A DNA stretch of 64,000 bases from assembly GCA_041662485.1 (NCBI GenBank), contig JBAZSJ010000026.1, forward strand, positions 1 to 64,000, in the 5' to 3' direction. The DNA comes from Rariglobus sp041662485 (GTDB lineage: Bacteria; Verrucomicrobiota; Verrucomicrobiia; Opitutales; Opitutaceae). The translations under genes and the position numbers were made by a program. Below the pieces are notes generated by a model. It worked only from the letters and a program-made list of their open reading frames with translations, was not told the origin of the DNA and made no database searches. The first letter of the stretch is position 1. Each line of letters begins with the position of its first letter. Positions 1 to 6,744 of the stretch are shown here, one piece after another.

Positions 1-52
1 ACTGCGCGGTTTCCTTGCGCTGGATGCATTGAACTTTGGTTGGATAGCCCAT
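1..52 (-). CDS. Start of an unknown gene cut by the window edge (possible transposase-associated protein)
   Basis: Only 17 codons are visible. Read on the minus strand from the ATG at 52 they give MGYPTKVQCIQRKETAQ and run off the window. This resembles, from memory, the N-termini of small or transposon-linked proteins that begin with a 'TKVQ.I.RK' strand. Upstream on the minus strand is an AT-rich stretch with a TATAAT hexamer near 66-71, unlike the GC-rich surroundings, which fits a promoter. The reading frame is open to the edge but far too short to prove coding or assign a function. Confidence 0.35.
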   Translation of the reverse strand, partial: MGYPTKVQCIQRKETAQ

Positions 53-106
53 GCCAATAACTAGTATTATAACTAGATATAAAATCAAGCCTTCTCTGCT
101 GCATCA

Positions 107-233
107 CTAGTCGGGGCCAAACTCCAGGGGACGGACCTGGAGGTCCGTCCTGATGATTGTTCGAGGGATTTCACCGGGATCGGACCGGGAGGTCCGATCT
201 CCTTTACGGCTACAACGTTATTTTAAATGGTCC
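107..233. repeat. MITE-like palindromic repeat, copy 1
   Basis: Two hairpins follow each other: GGACGGACC/GGTCCGTCC at 129-150 and ATCGGACC/GGTCCGAT at 179-198. The right end (about 201-233, CCTTTACGGCTACAAC then a TTA-rich tail) matches the right end of the copy at 10086-10237. A CTAG tetranucleotide lies on the left at 107-110. I could not find a clear left terminal repeat, so this copy may be truncated. It fills most of the gap before the gene ending at 269 and contains no credible ORF. Confidence 0.7.
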
Positions 234-268
234 AGACCGCGCGCCACGGAGACACGGGCCGGACGAGA

Positions 269-808
269 TCACTTTTCAGGCGTGAGTTCCACCAGCGCCT
301 TCAGGTTGGCCAGCCCCTGCTCGAACTGGCCGCCGACCATCTTGTCGCAGTTCATGAAGAGGCCGACCGCCTTGAACAGAAAGTTGTTCTTTCCGGTCAT
401 GCTCCAGGTGACCGTGGTTTTTCCGCCTTCGGGTTTGAAGGTGAACTCCGCCGTGTTGGTCCCGGCGAACGGCTTCACAAAATCCAGCCGGAAGCGGATC
501 AGCTCGTGCGGACGGCTCTCGATGATGGTCATGCGCCCCTCGCCCACCTGCTTGTTGCCGGACCATTCGAAAGCGGCGCCGACGCCATAGGCCGGTCCCG
601 CAAAAGTCGTTTTCGCGGCGGGGTCCATCTTGGCCCACGGGGAAAACTCCTGCCATTGGCGAAGGTCGTTCACCTGCGCAAACACGACGGCGGGCGGAGC
701 GGCCATCGCCGCGCTGCGCTCCACCCGGAACTCGGAGGGGCGCAGCGACACGACGACCACAAAAACGACCACGATGATCGAGAGGACGATGAGGATTTTG
801 ATGAGCAT
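269..808 (-). CDS. Membrane-anchored SRPBCC (polyketide cyclase-like) protein
   Basis: The 179-residue product has a strongly hydrophobic N-terminal helix (about residues 1-22) followed by a START/SRPBCC fold. Family-typical features are the 'VNDLRQWQEFSPW' segment, a central beta-strand region, 'GGKTTVTWSM', and a C-terminal helix ending near 'ANLKALVE'. SRPBCC proteins bind hydrophobic ligands in a deep cavity; the ligand cannot be read from sequence. It is the last gene of a minus-strand run (small protein, double AHSA1, DoxX-like, this gene) with 9 bases to the preceding gene, so co-transcription is likely. The run diverges from an ECF42-type sigma factor and YciI gene, and SRPBCC proteins are common in such loci. 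Confidence 0.85.
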   Translation of the reverse strand: MLIKILIVLSIIVVVFVVVVSLRPSEFRVERSAAMAAPPAVVFAQVNDLRQWQEFSPWAKMDPAAKTTFAGPAYGVGAAFEWSGNKQVGEGRMTIIESRPHELIRFRLDFVKPFAGTNTAEFTFKPEGGKTTVTWSMTGKNNFLFKAVGLFMNCDKMVGGQFEQGLANLKALVELTPEK

Positions 809-817
809 GATAAAAAA

Positions 818-1255
818 TCAGGACGGCATCACGCGGGCGGCGAGCATCGTGCGATACGCCGCCCGATACGCCCACGCCAGGTAGAGTTCCATGGCCATGA
901 AGATGCCCGCCATCACGAGACCCGACGGCTCCAGAAACACGTGAAACGCGATGCTGTTCACTATGAAGGGGGCGAACAACGCGAGCGCCAGCGGCACAAA
1001 ACGGTTGGTCACGAGCATCACGCCGACGACCAGCTGCGTCACCCCGATCAGCGGCATCATGTAACCGCTCTTGAACAAGGCTCCGGCAAACGCGGCCGCC
1101 CCTTCGGGCAGCGGTGTGCTCGGCTGCGGGATGAAGTAGAAAAACAGGTTGAGCCCGAAGACGATGAGCGAAAGCCCCAACAGTAAGCGAACGACAGTGG
1201 TCGGGATATGGCGGCGGCAGGACTTGGAATCGGCGGACGATGTTTCGGTGGTCAT
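818..1255 (-). CDS. DoxX-like four-helix membrane protein
   Basis: The 145-residue product has about four predicted transmembrane helices: 'VVRLLLGLSLIVFGLNLFFY', a 'SGYMMPLIGVTQLVVGVML' segment, 'FVPLALALFAPFIVNSIAF', and a C-terminal helix 'SGLVMAGIFMAMELYLAW'. This spacing and the glycine-rich first helix are typical of the DoxX/DoxD-like superfamily. The biochemical role of most members is unknown; some are linked to redox or thiosulfate metabolism. It sits 13 bases downstream of the double-AHSA1 gene and 9 bases upstream of the SRPBCC gene, so it is probably translated from the same message. Its position in the ECF42 locus suggests a stress-response output, which is inference. Confidence 0.8.
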   Translation of the reverse strand: MTTETSSADSKSCRRHIPTTVVRLLLGLSLIVFGLNLFFYFIPQPSTPLPEGAAAFAGALFKSGYMMPLIGVTQLVVGVMLVTNRFVPLALALFAPFIVNSIAFHVFLEPSGLVMAGIFMAMELYLAWAYRAAYRTMLAARVMPS

Positions 1256-1268
1256 GATTTCAGGCGGA

Positions 1269-2201
1269 TTACTTCTTCAAGTTAGAGGTGCAAATCACGA
1301 GGCGGTCGAGGCTTTCGCCCCAGCCCTGATGGAAGCCCATTTTCTCGTGCTTCTTCCGGTTTTCAGCGGTCCAGTGCAGCGCCCGTGCGGTGTAGCGGGT
1401 TTTCCCATCGGGCAGAGCCTCGAAGGTTGTAATCGCGGTGAAAAAAATCTCCGGCGAGGGCTCCCAACCGGGACCGAAGGCGTCGGTGAAGACGATGCGC
1501 TCGTTATCCACGACTTCGAGAAAGACGCCCTTCGTCGGGTATTCGCTGCCGTCGGGCGCGCGCATCAGGGTCCGAAACACCCCTCCCGTCCGCAGATCCA
1601 TTTCGCAAAAGGGCGTGGTCATGCCGTGCGGCCCCCACCACTCGGTAAACCGCGTGGTCCACGCCTTGAACAGCAACTCGCGCGGCAGGTCGATGATGCG
1701 GGTGAGCACGAGTTCACGTCCAGCGTCCTTCTCCTTCGGCAAATCCATTTTTCCCAAGACGGCGGCAAACCGGTCGAAGTTTTGCTCGTTGGCATCGACC
1801 ACAATGCCTTTGACCGCGTCGCAGGTCGCGACCGTGTCGAACAGCATGCGAAACGTCACCCGGGTTTTCCCGGCTTCGTTCGTAAACGTGGCGGTGACTT
1901 GAAAACACGGCGGCGCGACATGATCGAAGACGATGCGCGAGCGATACGTGATTTCCCTAAAAATGCTGTGGTTTTGGTAATCCCTGCCGTCGGGACCGTG
2001 CATGACAAAACGCCAGTGGCCGTCGGGGCGGAGATCGAACTCGGCGAACGTGTTCGTGAAGCCGTTCGGCCCCCACCATTGCGCAAGGAGAACGGGATTG
2101 GTCCAGGCCTCCCAGACTTGCTCAAGGGAGAAGTCAAAGGCCCGGGTGGAGACGATCTCGCGTCCGGCGGTGCCGGTTTCTTCGTGGGTGGGAGTGCTCA
2201 T
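1269..2201 (-). CDS. Tandem AHSA1/SRPBCC-domain protein
   Basis: The 310-residue product contains two consecutive AHSA1-type SRPBCC domains. Repeat 1 (about residues 15-145) has 'LEQVWEAWTNPVLLAQWWGP' and repeat 2 (about 160-305) has 'RELLFKAWTTRFTEWWGPHG'. The shared pattern, W near the domain start then 'WWGP.G' and a 'DLR.GG.(W/F)R' strand, shows internal duplication. Normal family members are about 150 residues with one domain, so this is a fusion or duplication. AHSA1-like proteins bind lipophilic ligands or act as chaperone modulators; no substrate can be named. The start at 2201 lies 53 bases downstream of the small upstream ORF and probably shares its promoter. Confidence 0.88.
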   Translation of the reverse strand: MSTPTHEETGTAGREIVSTRAFDFSLEQVWEAWTNPVLLAQWWGPNGFTNTFAEFDLRPDGHWRFVMHGPDGRDYQNHSIFREITYRSRIVFDHVAPPCFQVTATFTNEAGKTRVTFRMLFDTVATCDAVKGIVVDANEQNFDRFAAVLGKMDLPKEKDAGRELVLTRIIDLPRELLFKAWTTRFTEWWGPHGMTTPFCEMDLRTGGVFRTLMRAPDGSEYPTKGVFLEVVDNERIVFTDAFGPGWEPSPEIFFTAITTFEALPDGKTRYTARALHWTAENRKKHEKMGFHQGWGESLDRLVICTSNLKK

Positions 2202-2254
2202 GAGGGTGATTATGTGACGGAAGTGTTGTTTGGGCGGCTCACGGATTCAACGAA

Positions 2255-2467
2255 CTAACCGGCGTTCCCCGGACAAGATTCCTCAATTTCCCCCAGGAAA
2301 TCCGGATTCGACTCCTCGCACAGTTCGCCCACCCGGGCGGACGTTGTCAGCGCGACATCGGCCGCTTCAAGGCTGCCACGGCGATCCAGCGCAAAGGCCA
2401 GCTCCACCAGGTCGGTGCGCAGCGCGTGGAGTTTTCCCAGCAGGAGATGTGTTTCCGGAGATGTCAT
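2255..2467 (-). CDS. Small hypothetical helical protein
   Basis: A 70-residue product starting 'MTSPETHLLLGKLHALRTDL', rich in Leu/Ala/Glu and mostly helical by eye. I chose the ATG at 2467 instead of a longer upstream start because GGAAG lies five bases before it and a candidate ECF promoter sits about 30 bases upstream. It is the first gene of the minus-strand SRPBCC/DoxX operon. I recognise no family. Two cysteines (one near the middle, one at the C-terminus) could matter if the locus senses oxidative stress, but that is speculation. Confidence 0.6.
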   Translation of the reverse strand: MTSPETHLLLGKLHALRTDLVELAFALDRRGSLEAADVALTTSARVGELCEESNPDFLGEIEESCPGNAG

Positions 2468-2496
2468 GGTGCTTCCAGGAGGCGGTGCCCTGAGAG

Positions 2497-2525
2497 TCAA
2501 CGAACGGGCCCGCCGGTTCCGGACA
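2497..2525 (-). promoter_or_regulatory. Candidate ECF-type promoter for the SRPBCC operon
   Basis: On the minus strand TGTCCG (2525-2520) is followed after 17 bases by CGTTGA (2502-2497). The start codon at 2467 leaves a leader of roughly 20 bases carrying GGAAG. It pairs with a similarly built element on the plus strand 27 bases away. Reported ECF42 promoters have TGTC-type -35 and CG(A/T)C-type -10 elements (established knowledge, recalled). The -10 match here is partial. Confidence 0.45.
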
Positions 2526-2551
2526 CGCAAAATCCGTTTTCCCTAAAGATA

Positions 2552-2578
2552 TGTCCTTCCGGACCGGCCCCGCTCGTC
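2552..2578 (+). promoter_or_regulatory. Candidate ECF42-type promoter for yciI-sigma
   Basis: TGTCCT (2552-2557), a 17-base spacer, then CGTC (2575-2578). This agrees with the recalled ECF42 consensus of TGTCGA at -35 and CG(A/T)C at -10. Transcription would begin near 2585, which would make the ATG at 2586 nearly leaderless or favour the in-frame ATG at 2610. Autoregulation of the sigma gene through this site is inferred. Confidence 0.5.
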
Positions 2579-2585
2579 GTAATTT

Positions 2586-3002
2586 ATGAACAACCACCAC
2601 TCCCTCATCATGGAAACCCAACCTTACATGCTGCTCTTCCGGAACACCGGTCCGGAAAACCACCAGCACCTGTCACCCGAACAGCGCCAGCAGCTCGTCA
2701 CCCGGTGGAACGCCTGGTTCGAGGGCCTGCTCGCCCAAGGCAAGGCCGTGGAAGGCCAGCCGCTGGAACTCGAAACCCGCGTCGTCTCCGGCGCCGGCGG
2801 AAGCCGCGTCGTGGACGGCCCCTTCCCCGAGACCAAGGAAGCCATCGGCGGCTACGTCAAACTGATGGTCTCCGGCATGGACGAAGCCACCGAGATCGCC
2901 CGGCAACACCCCGGCCTCGTCTATGGCATGCTAATCGAGGTCCGCGGCATGACGCCCCATTGCCATCTCGGCGTGACCACCAAATCGTCCGACGCCCGCT
3001 GA
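2586..3002 (+). CDS. YciI/DGPF-domain protein, partner of an ECF42 sigma factor
   Basis: The 138-residue product belongs to the YCII-related superfamily. It begins with a first beta strand 'YMLLFRN' and carries the hallmark 'VDGPFPETKEAIGGY' (DGPF motif). Helices follow around 'MDEATEIARQHPGL'. DGPF proteins are the usual genomic partners of ECF42 sigma factors, and their biochemical role is unresolved. The sigma gene starts only four bases after this stop, so the two are an operon and probably coupled in translation. The ATG at 2586 is the first in frame; ATG 2610, just ahead of the conserved strand, is a good alternative because the candidate promoter would place the transcript start near 2585. 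Confidence 0.9.
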   Translation: MNNHHSLIMETQPYMLLFRNTGPENHQHLSPEQRQQLVTRWNAWFEGLLAQGKAVEGQPLELETRVVSGAGGSRVVDGPFPETKEAIGGYVKLMVSGMDEATEIARQHPGLVYGMLIEVRGMTPHCHLGVTTKSSDAR

Positions 3003-3006
3003 CCGC

Positions 3007-4305
3007 GTGCCCGACTATCCGTCAATCCCACCCCCGGCCTCCACGACTCCCGCAGGGCTCGTGGAGCACTTCTTCCGGCACGAAACCGGACGACTTCACG
3101 GCGCGCTGATCCGCCTGATGGGCGTGCATAACCTCACGCTCGCCGAGGATGTCGCGCAGGAAGCCCTGTTGCGCGCGCTGCGCACCTGGTCGATGGGCGG
3201 CATCCCCGCCAATCCCTCGGCATGGATCACGCGCGTCGCCATGAACCTCGCGAAGGACGCCCTGCGCCACGGGCGCATGTCCGCCTCGAAGGAACCGGCC
3301 ATCATCACCCATATCGAGCAAACGCTCCCCTCGCCCGCCGTGGCCGTCGGGACGGCGCACGTCATCCGCGACGACGCGTTGCGTTTGATGTTCGTCTGTT
3401 GCCATCCGGCCGTCGCCTCCGATTCCCAGGTCGTGCTCGCGCTCAAGGTGCTCGGCGGCTTCGGAACGGGGGAAATCGCCCGCGCCTTCCTCACCAGCGA
3501 CGCCGCCATCGAAAAACAACTCACGCGCACCAAGCAGCGCATCCAGGAGGCCGGCATCGCCTTCGAACTGCCCGAGGGCGCCGACCTCACGCCTCGCCTC
3601 AACGGCGTGCTGGCGGCCCTCTATCTCCTCTTCAACGAAGGTTACAAAGCCTCTTCCGGCGACCGACTTCTCCGCGAGGAACTCTGCCAGGAGGCGATCC
3701 GCCTCGCCTCGCTGCTGGTCGCGCATCCGGTCGGACGAACCCCTCGCAGCCACGCCCTGCTCGCGCTCATGCTGCTGACGAGCGCACGGTTCCCCAGCCG
3801 GGTGAACGACCAAGGCGACCTGCTCCGCCTCGACGCGCAAGACCGTTCCAAGTGGGACCAGTCCCTGATCGAGCGCGGCCTGCAACACCTCGTCGAAGCC
3901 GCGCAAGGCGACGAGTTGAGCGAATATCACCTGCAAGCCGGGATAGCCGCCATTCATTGCACCGCCCCCGATGCCGCGTCCACCGACTGGCAACGCATCC
4001 TCGCCCATTACGACGCCTTGCTGCGGATAAAACCCTCTCCCATCGTCGAGCTGAACCGCGCGGTCGCCGTCGCCCACGTGCACGGCGCGCAGGCCGGGCT
4101 CGACGCCGTCGCGGCGATCCCGCGTCGCGACCGCTTGGAATCGCACTACCTGCTGCATGCCGTGGTCGGTGAACTGCACTGGCGTCTGCACGACCACCGT
4201 GCCGCCGCCGAAAACTTCCGCCGCGCGCTGACTCTCGCCCAAGTCGGCCCCGAACAAGCCCACCTCACCCGTCTCCTTGAACGCGTGAACATCGCGTCCG
4301 CCTAA
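3007..4305 (+). CDS. ECF42-type RNA polymerase sigma factor with C-terminal TPR-like extension
   Basis: A 432-residue sigma factor starting at GTG 3007. Region 2 (about residues 18-90) includes 'LAEDVAQEALLRALRTW' and 'SAWITRVAMNLAKDALR'. Region 4 (about 125-180) ends with a helix-turn-helix around 'EIARAFLTSDAAIEKQLTRT'. A DUF6596-like segment, 'LYLLFNEGYKASSG', and a helical TPR-like tail complete the protein. Classical ECF factors are about 180 residues; this long architecture without an anti-sigma gene is the hallmark of group ECF42. The C-terminal extension is thought to control activity in place of an anti-sigma factor. Its neighbour is a DGPF protein, the standard partner. Likely target promoters lie in the divergent region 2497-2578. 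The 3' end overlaps the convergent methylase gene by four bases. Confidence 0.93.
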   Translation: MPDYPSIPPPASTTPAGLVEHFFRHETGRLHGALIRLMGVHNLTLAEDVAQEALLRALRTWSMGGIPANPSAWITRVAMNLAKDALRHGRMSASKEPAIITHIEQTLPSPAVAVGTAHVIRDDALRLMFVCCHPAVASDSQVVLALKVLGGFGTGEIARAFLTSDAAIEKQLTRTKQRIQEAGIAFELPEGADLTPRLNGVLAALYLLFNEGYKASSGDRLLREELCQEAIRLASLLVAHPVGRTPRSHALLALMLLTSARFPSRVNDQGDLLRLDAQDRSKWDQSLIERGLQHLVEAAQGDELSEYHLQAGIAAIHCTAPDAASTDWQRILAHYDALLRIKPSPIVELNRAVAVAHVHGAQAGLDAVAAIPRRDRLESHYLLHAVVGELHWRLHDHRAAAENFRRALTLAQVGPEQAHLTRLLERVNIASA

Positions 4306-4958
4306 AGTTCGTCCGCCGTCACGACCAGCAGGCGCGACTGCTCGCAACGCTTCCGCGATTTTTCGACGCCAAGCGCATTCAGACCGAGCGTGTTGGCCAC
4401 GGCCAGCACCGTGCCCACGCCGCAAAACGGATCGAAGACGACCTTCGCTCCCACCTGCTCCTTGGCAAAACGCACCGCCTGTCCCGCCGCCCGCACGCCC
4501 ATCGCCCTCACCCATGGCAACCGCCCTGCGTCCGTGATGATGTCCGGCAACGGAAGCACATCCGGACACTTCATCGTCCGTGACACCGCGATGAGATGCG
4601 TATACCCTGGACGCCCGTAAGTAAGCATTCCCGGAGGCCGGCGGCAGACGATCTTGTGAAGCAACACATGCGCCCCCGCGTCCTCGGCCGCGCGCACCAC
4701 CATCGCCCCCTTGTCCACCCACACGCCGTCACGCTTGATGTCGGACTGAAAAAACAACGCCGCGCCTTCGTCCGGCACCGCGTCCACGACCAGCCTCACC
4801 GCATCGAGAAACCACGCCCGCCACACCGGCAGGGCCATGCCAACCTCCGACACATCGGGCAGCGAAGTCACGGCGCATGCGCCTTCGATCCGTCCGCGCG
4901 CCTGCATCCAGGGAATGGCGTCGGCACAGTGGACCTCCCTCGATGGCGACGGATTCAT
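4302..4958 (-). CDS. DNA-methylase-like SAM-dependent methyltransferase with a modified catalytic motif
   Basis: From the ATG at 4958 the product is about 218 residues. Near the C-terminus 'VVFDPFCGVGTVLAVA' is the SAM-binding loop (DPFCGSGT-like) in the position typical of beta/gamma-class N4/N6 DNA methylases. Near the N-terminus, where those enzymes have (D/N/S)PP(Y/F/W), this protein reads 'AVTSLPDVSEV'. The catalytic PP(Y/F) is therefore replaced, and the target may differ (RNA, another base, or none). An alternative start at 4982 (ATGGTAAATAAA) would overlap the upstream gene; 4958 clears it. There is no restriction endonuclease nearby, so this looks like an orphan enzyme. The end overlaps the convergent sigma gene by four bases. 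Confidence 0.75.
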   Translation of the reverse strand: MNPSPSREVHCADAIPWMQARGRIEGACAVTSLPDVSEVGMALPVWRAWFLDAVRLVVDAVPDEGAALFFQSDIKRDGVWVDKGAMVVRAAEDAGAHVLLHKIVCRRPPGMLTYGRPGYTHLIAVSRTMKCPDVLPLPDIITDAGRLPWVRAMGVRAAGQAVRFAKEQVGAKVVFDPFCGVGTVLAVANTLGLNALGVEKSRKRCEQSRLLVVTADEL

Positions 4959-4971
4959 CGGAAGAGGCGGT

Positions 4972-5214
4972 TTATTTACCATCCGTCGTTTTCGACGCGT
5001 AATGCGGGATGATCTGCTTGAGATGCCCCTGCACGATGGCGCCGACGGTATCGGCGGGCATGGACCCCTTGTGGAGTTCGAAGATCGCCACAAGCAGAGC
5101 CAGCTCGATGTCCACCTTCTTGGGCGAGGTCGCCTTCATCCCCGCGACGATCTCAAGCGCCTTCTTCTCTGCCTTCTTGTAGTCCAAAAAATTCTGGTCG
5201 GTCGGCGTTGCCAT
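4972..5214 (-). CDS. Small conserved-looking hypothetical protein
   Basis: An 80-residue, lysine-rich, helical product beginning 'MATPTDQNFLDYKKAEKKAL' and including 'VDIELALLVAIFELHKGSMP'. I recognise no family. It starts 12 bases downstream of the isochorismate synthase stop and ends 13 bases before the methylase start, so the three genes (menF, this one, methylase) are probably one minus-strand operon. No signal peptide or membrane helix is visible; a soluble cytoplasmic protein is expected. Confidence 0.7.
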   Translation of the reverse strand: MATPTDQNFLDYKKAEKKALEIVAGMKATSPKKVDIELALLVAIFELHKGSMPADTVGAIVQGHLKQIIPHYASKTTDGK

Positions 5215-5226
5215 GATTTTATCCGG

Positions 5227-6642
5227 TCAGCCGAGCAGCGCGTCCTGCACGGCGTGAAACTTGAGCTCGGTCTCCGCGTATTCCCGGTCGGGCTCCGAGC
5301 CGGCGACGATCCCGGCCCCTGCGTAGACGCGGGCGCTTGGTCCGTCGATCAACGCCGACCGGATACCCACGAAAAACTCGCCGCCGCCCCGCGCGTTGAG
5401 CCAACCGAGCGCGCCGGCGTAGAGACCGCGCGGAAAACCCTCCAGCTCTCGAATCGCTTTCACGGCTGCCTCGCGGGGCGTGCCGCCGACCGCCGGCGTC
5501 GGGTGCAACCGGGCCAGCGCGTCGAGCAGACGCACGCCGTCCGGCAGCGCCGCCCGGACGGGCGTGGCGAGGTGCTGGACATTGGCGAGACGACGGATGC
5601 CCGGCGTGTCGTCGAATTCCAGCTTCATGCCCAACGGGGCGAGACGCCGCACGATGGAGTCGAGCACGTGACGATGCTCGCGCAGATCCTTTTCGTTGTG
5701 CTGAAGGGCGGCGGCGAGCGCGGCGTCTTCGCTGGCGCCTAGGCCGCGGCGCGCCGACCCGGCGAGCGCCTCGGTCTCGAACACGTTCTGACTTACGCGC
5801 ACGAGCCGCTCGGGCGAGGCACCGATGAAACTGGGGCCAAGACCGGTGGCGGCGGAAAATGCGTAGCAATCGGGAAAACGCTGGCGCAGGCCGTTGAGCA
5901 CGCGCAGCGGGTGCAGCGGCTGGTCGGCCGTAAGGTCGATCGCGCGGGCGAGCACGATTTTCTGAAACTCCCCCGCCCCGATGCGGTTGATCGCCTGGGC
6001 GACGGACGCACGGTAGTCGCCCACCTCGTTACGAATAAACGAAGGTTCGAAGGGCGCGGGTTCGTCCGCCGTCGCGGCATAGTTGAACCCGGCAAACTTG
6101 GCATGCGCGCGCCACACGCGCTCGGTCAGCGCGGCCAGATCGGCGTCCGGTGCGACCAGCAAATTGGCCACGGCCGTGGTCTTCGCACCGGCGCGGGCGA
6201 CCTGCCAGCGGGGCACAAACACCTGCGCGGCGGGGAACGGTTCGCCCGGCTCGACCTCGTCGAGAAACGTAAAGCTCGTGAAAAAATGAGGCCCGCCAAA
6301 CGGCGCGTCCACCGCGCCGACCGCGATCGTGTTCGCCAGCGTATCGTCCACGAAACGTTGGACCGATGCGAATCGATCCGCTCCATGAGCCGTGTGCGAA
6401 AGGATCGCCTCGGCCCCGGCGATGGCGGTCTCCAGCCCCGGACGCTCGGTGTAGAAATGCGGCTGGTCCGGCTCGAAGATCGACTCGAGCACCGCCAGCG
6501 GATCGAGCGCGCCGACCGCGATGGAGATGCTCACCAGCTTCGACCGGTCATCCTTCCGGGCGGCCTCGCGGCACTGCGCAAGAAAGGCTCGCAGTGCGTC
6601 CGGCGAGGCGTTCTCCGCAGGATTGATTGGCAGGATGGTCAT
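5227..6642 (-). CDS. menF: Isochorismate synthase
   Basis: A 471-residue chorismate-binding enzyme converting chorismate to isochorismate, the first step toward menaquinone (or siderophores). The C-terminal catalytic half carries family blocks: 'GPSFIGASPERLVR', 'ETEALAGSARRG', the 'EHRHVLDSIVRRL' helix with its conserved H, 'LHPTPAVGGTPREAA', and 'YAGALGWLN..GGGEFFVGIRSA' split over the next blocks, ending with 'AGAGIVAGSEPDREYAETE'. The TPAVGG motif separates isochorismate/salicylate synthases from anthranilate synthases. MenF and EntC/DhbC are hard to tell apart by sequence; with no siderophore genes in view menaquinone is the likelier destination. No other men genes are in the window. It heads a probable operon with two small downstream genes. 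Confidence 0.9.
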   Translation of the reverse strand: MTILPINPAENASPDALRAFLAQCREAARKDDRSKLVSISIAVGALDPLAVLESIFEPDQPHFYTERPGLETAIAGAEAILSHTAHGADRFASVQRFVDDTLANTIAVGAVDAPFGGPHFFTSFTFLDEVEPGEPFPAAQVFVPRWQVARAGAKTTAVANLLVAPDADLAALTERVWRAHAKFAGFNYAATADEPAPFEPSFIRNEVGDYRASVAQAINRIGAGEFQKIVLARAIDLTADQPLHPLRVLNGLRQRFPDCYAFSAATGLGPSFIGASPERLVRVSQNVFETEALAGSARRGLGASEDAALAAALQHNEKDLREHRHVLDSIVRRLAPLGMKLEFDDTPGIRRLANVQHLATPVRAALPDGVRLLDALARLHPTPAVGGTPREAAVKAIRELEGFPRGLYAGALGWLNARGGGEFFVGIRSALIDGPSARVYAGAGIVAGSEPDREYAETELKFHAVQDALLG

Positions 6643-6649
6643 CCGAATC

Positions 6650-6737
6650 TTTCTCTTTCCTCTTTCTCTTAATCTTTATCTTCCGAACGGCCAACACCGA
6701 TCCTGACGAAAAAGAAAGATTAAGAAGAACGAGAACG
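6650..6737. repeat. Imperfect AT-rich inverted repeat between metG and menF
   Basis: A pyrimidine-rich arm (about 6661-6683, TCTTTCTCTTAATCTTTATC) is mirrored by a purine-rich arm (about 6708-6730, GAAAAAGAAAGATTAAGAAG). Folding gives a long AT-rich hairpin with a GC-rich loop. It lies between the end of metG and the start of menF on the minus strand and could stop metG transcription or be another dispersed element. No other copy was noticed in the window. Confidence 0.6.
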
Positions 6738-6744
6738 ATGAATA

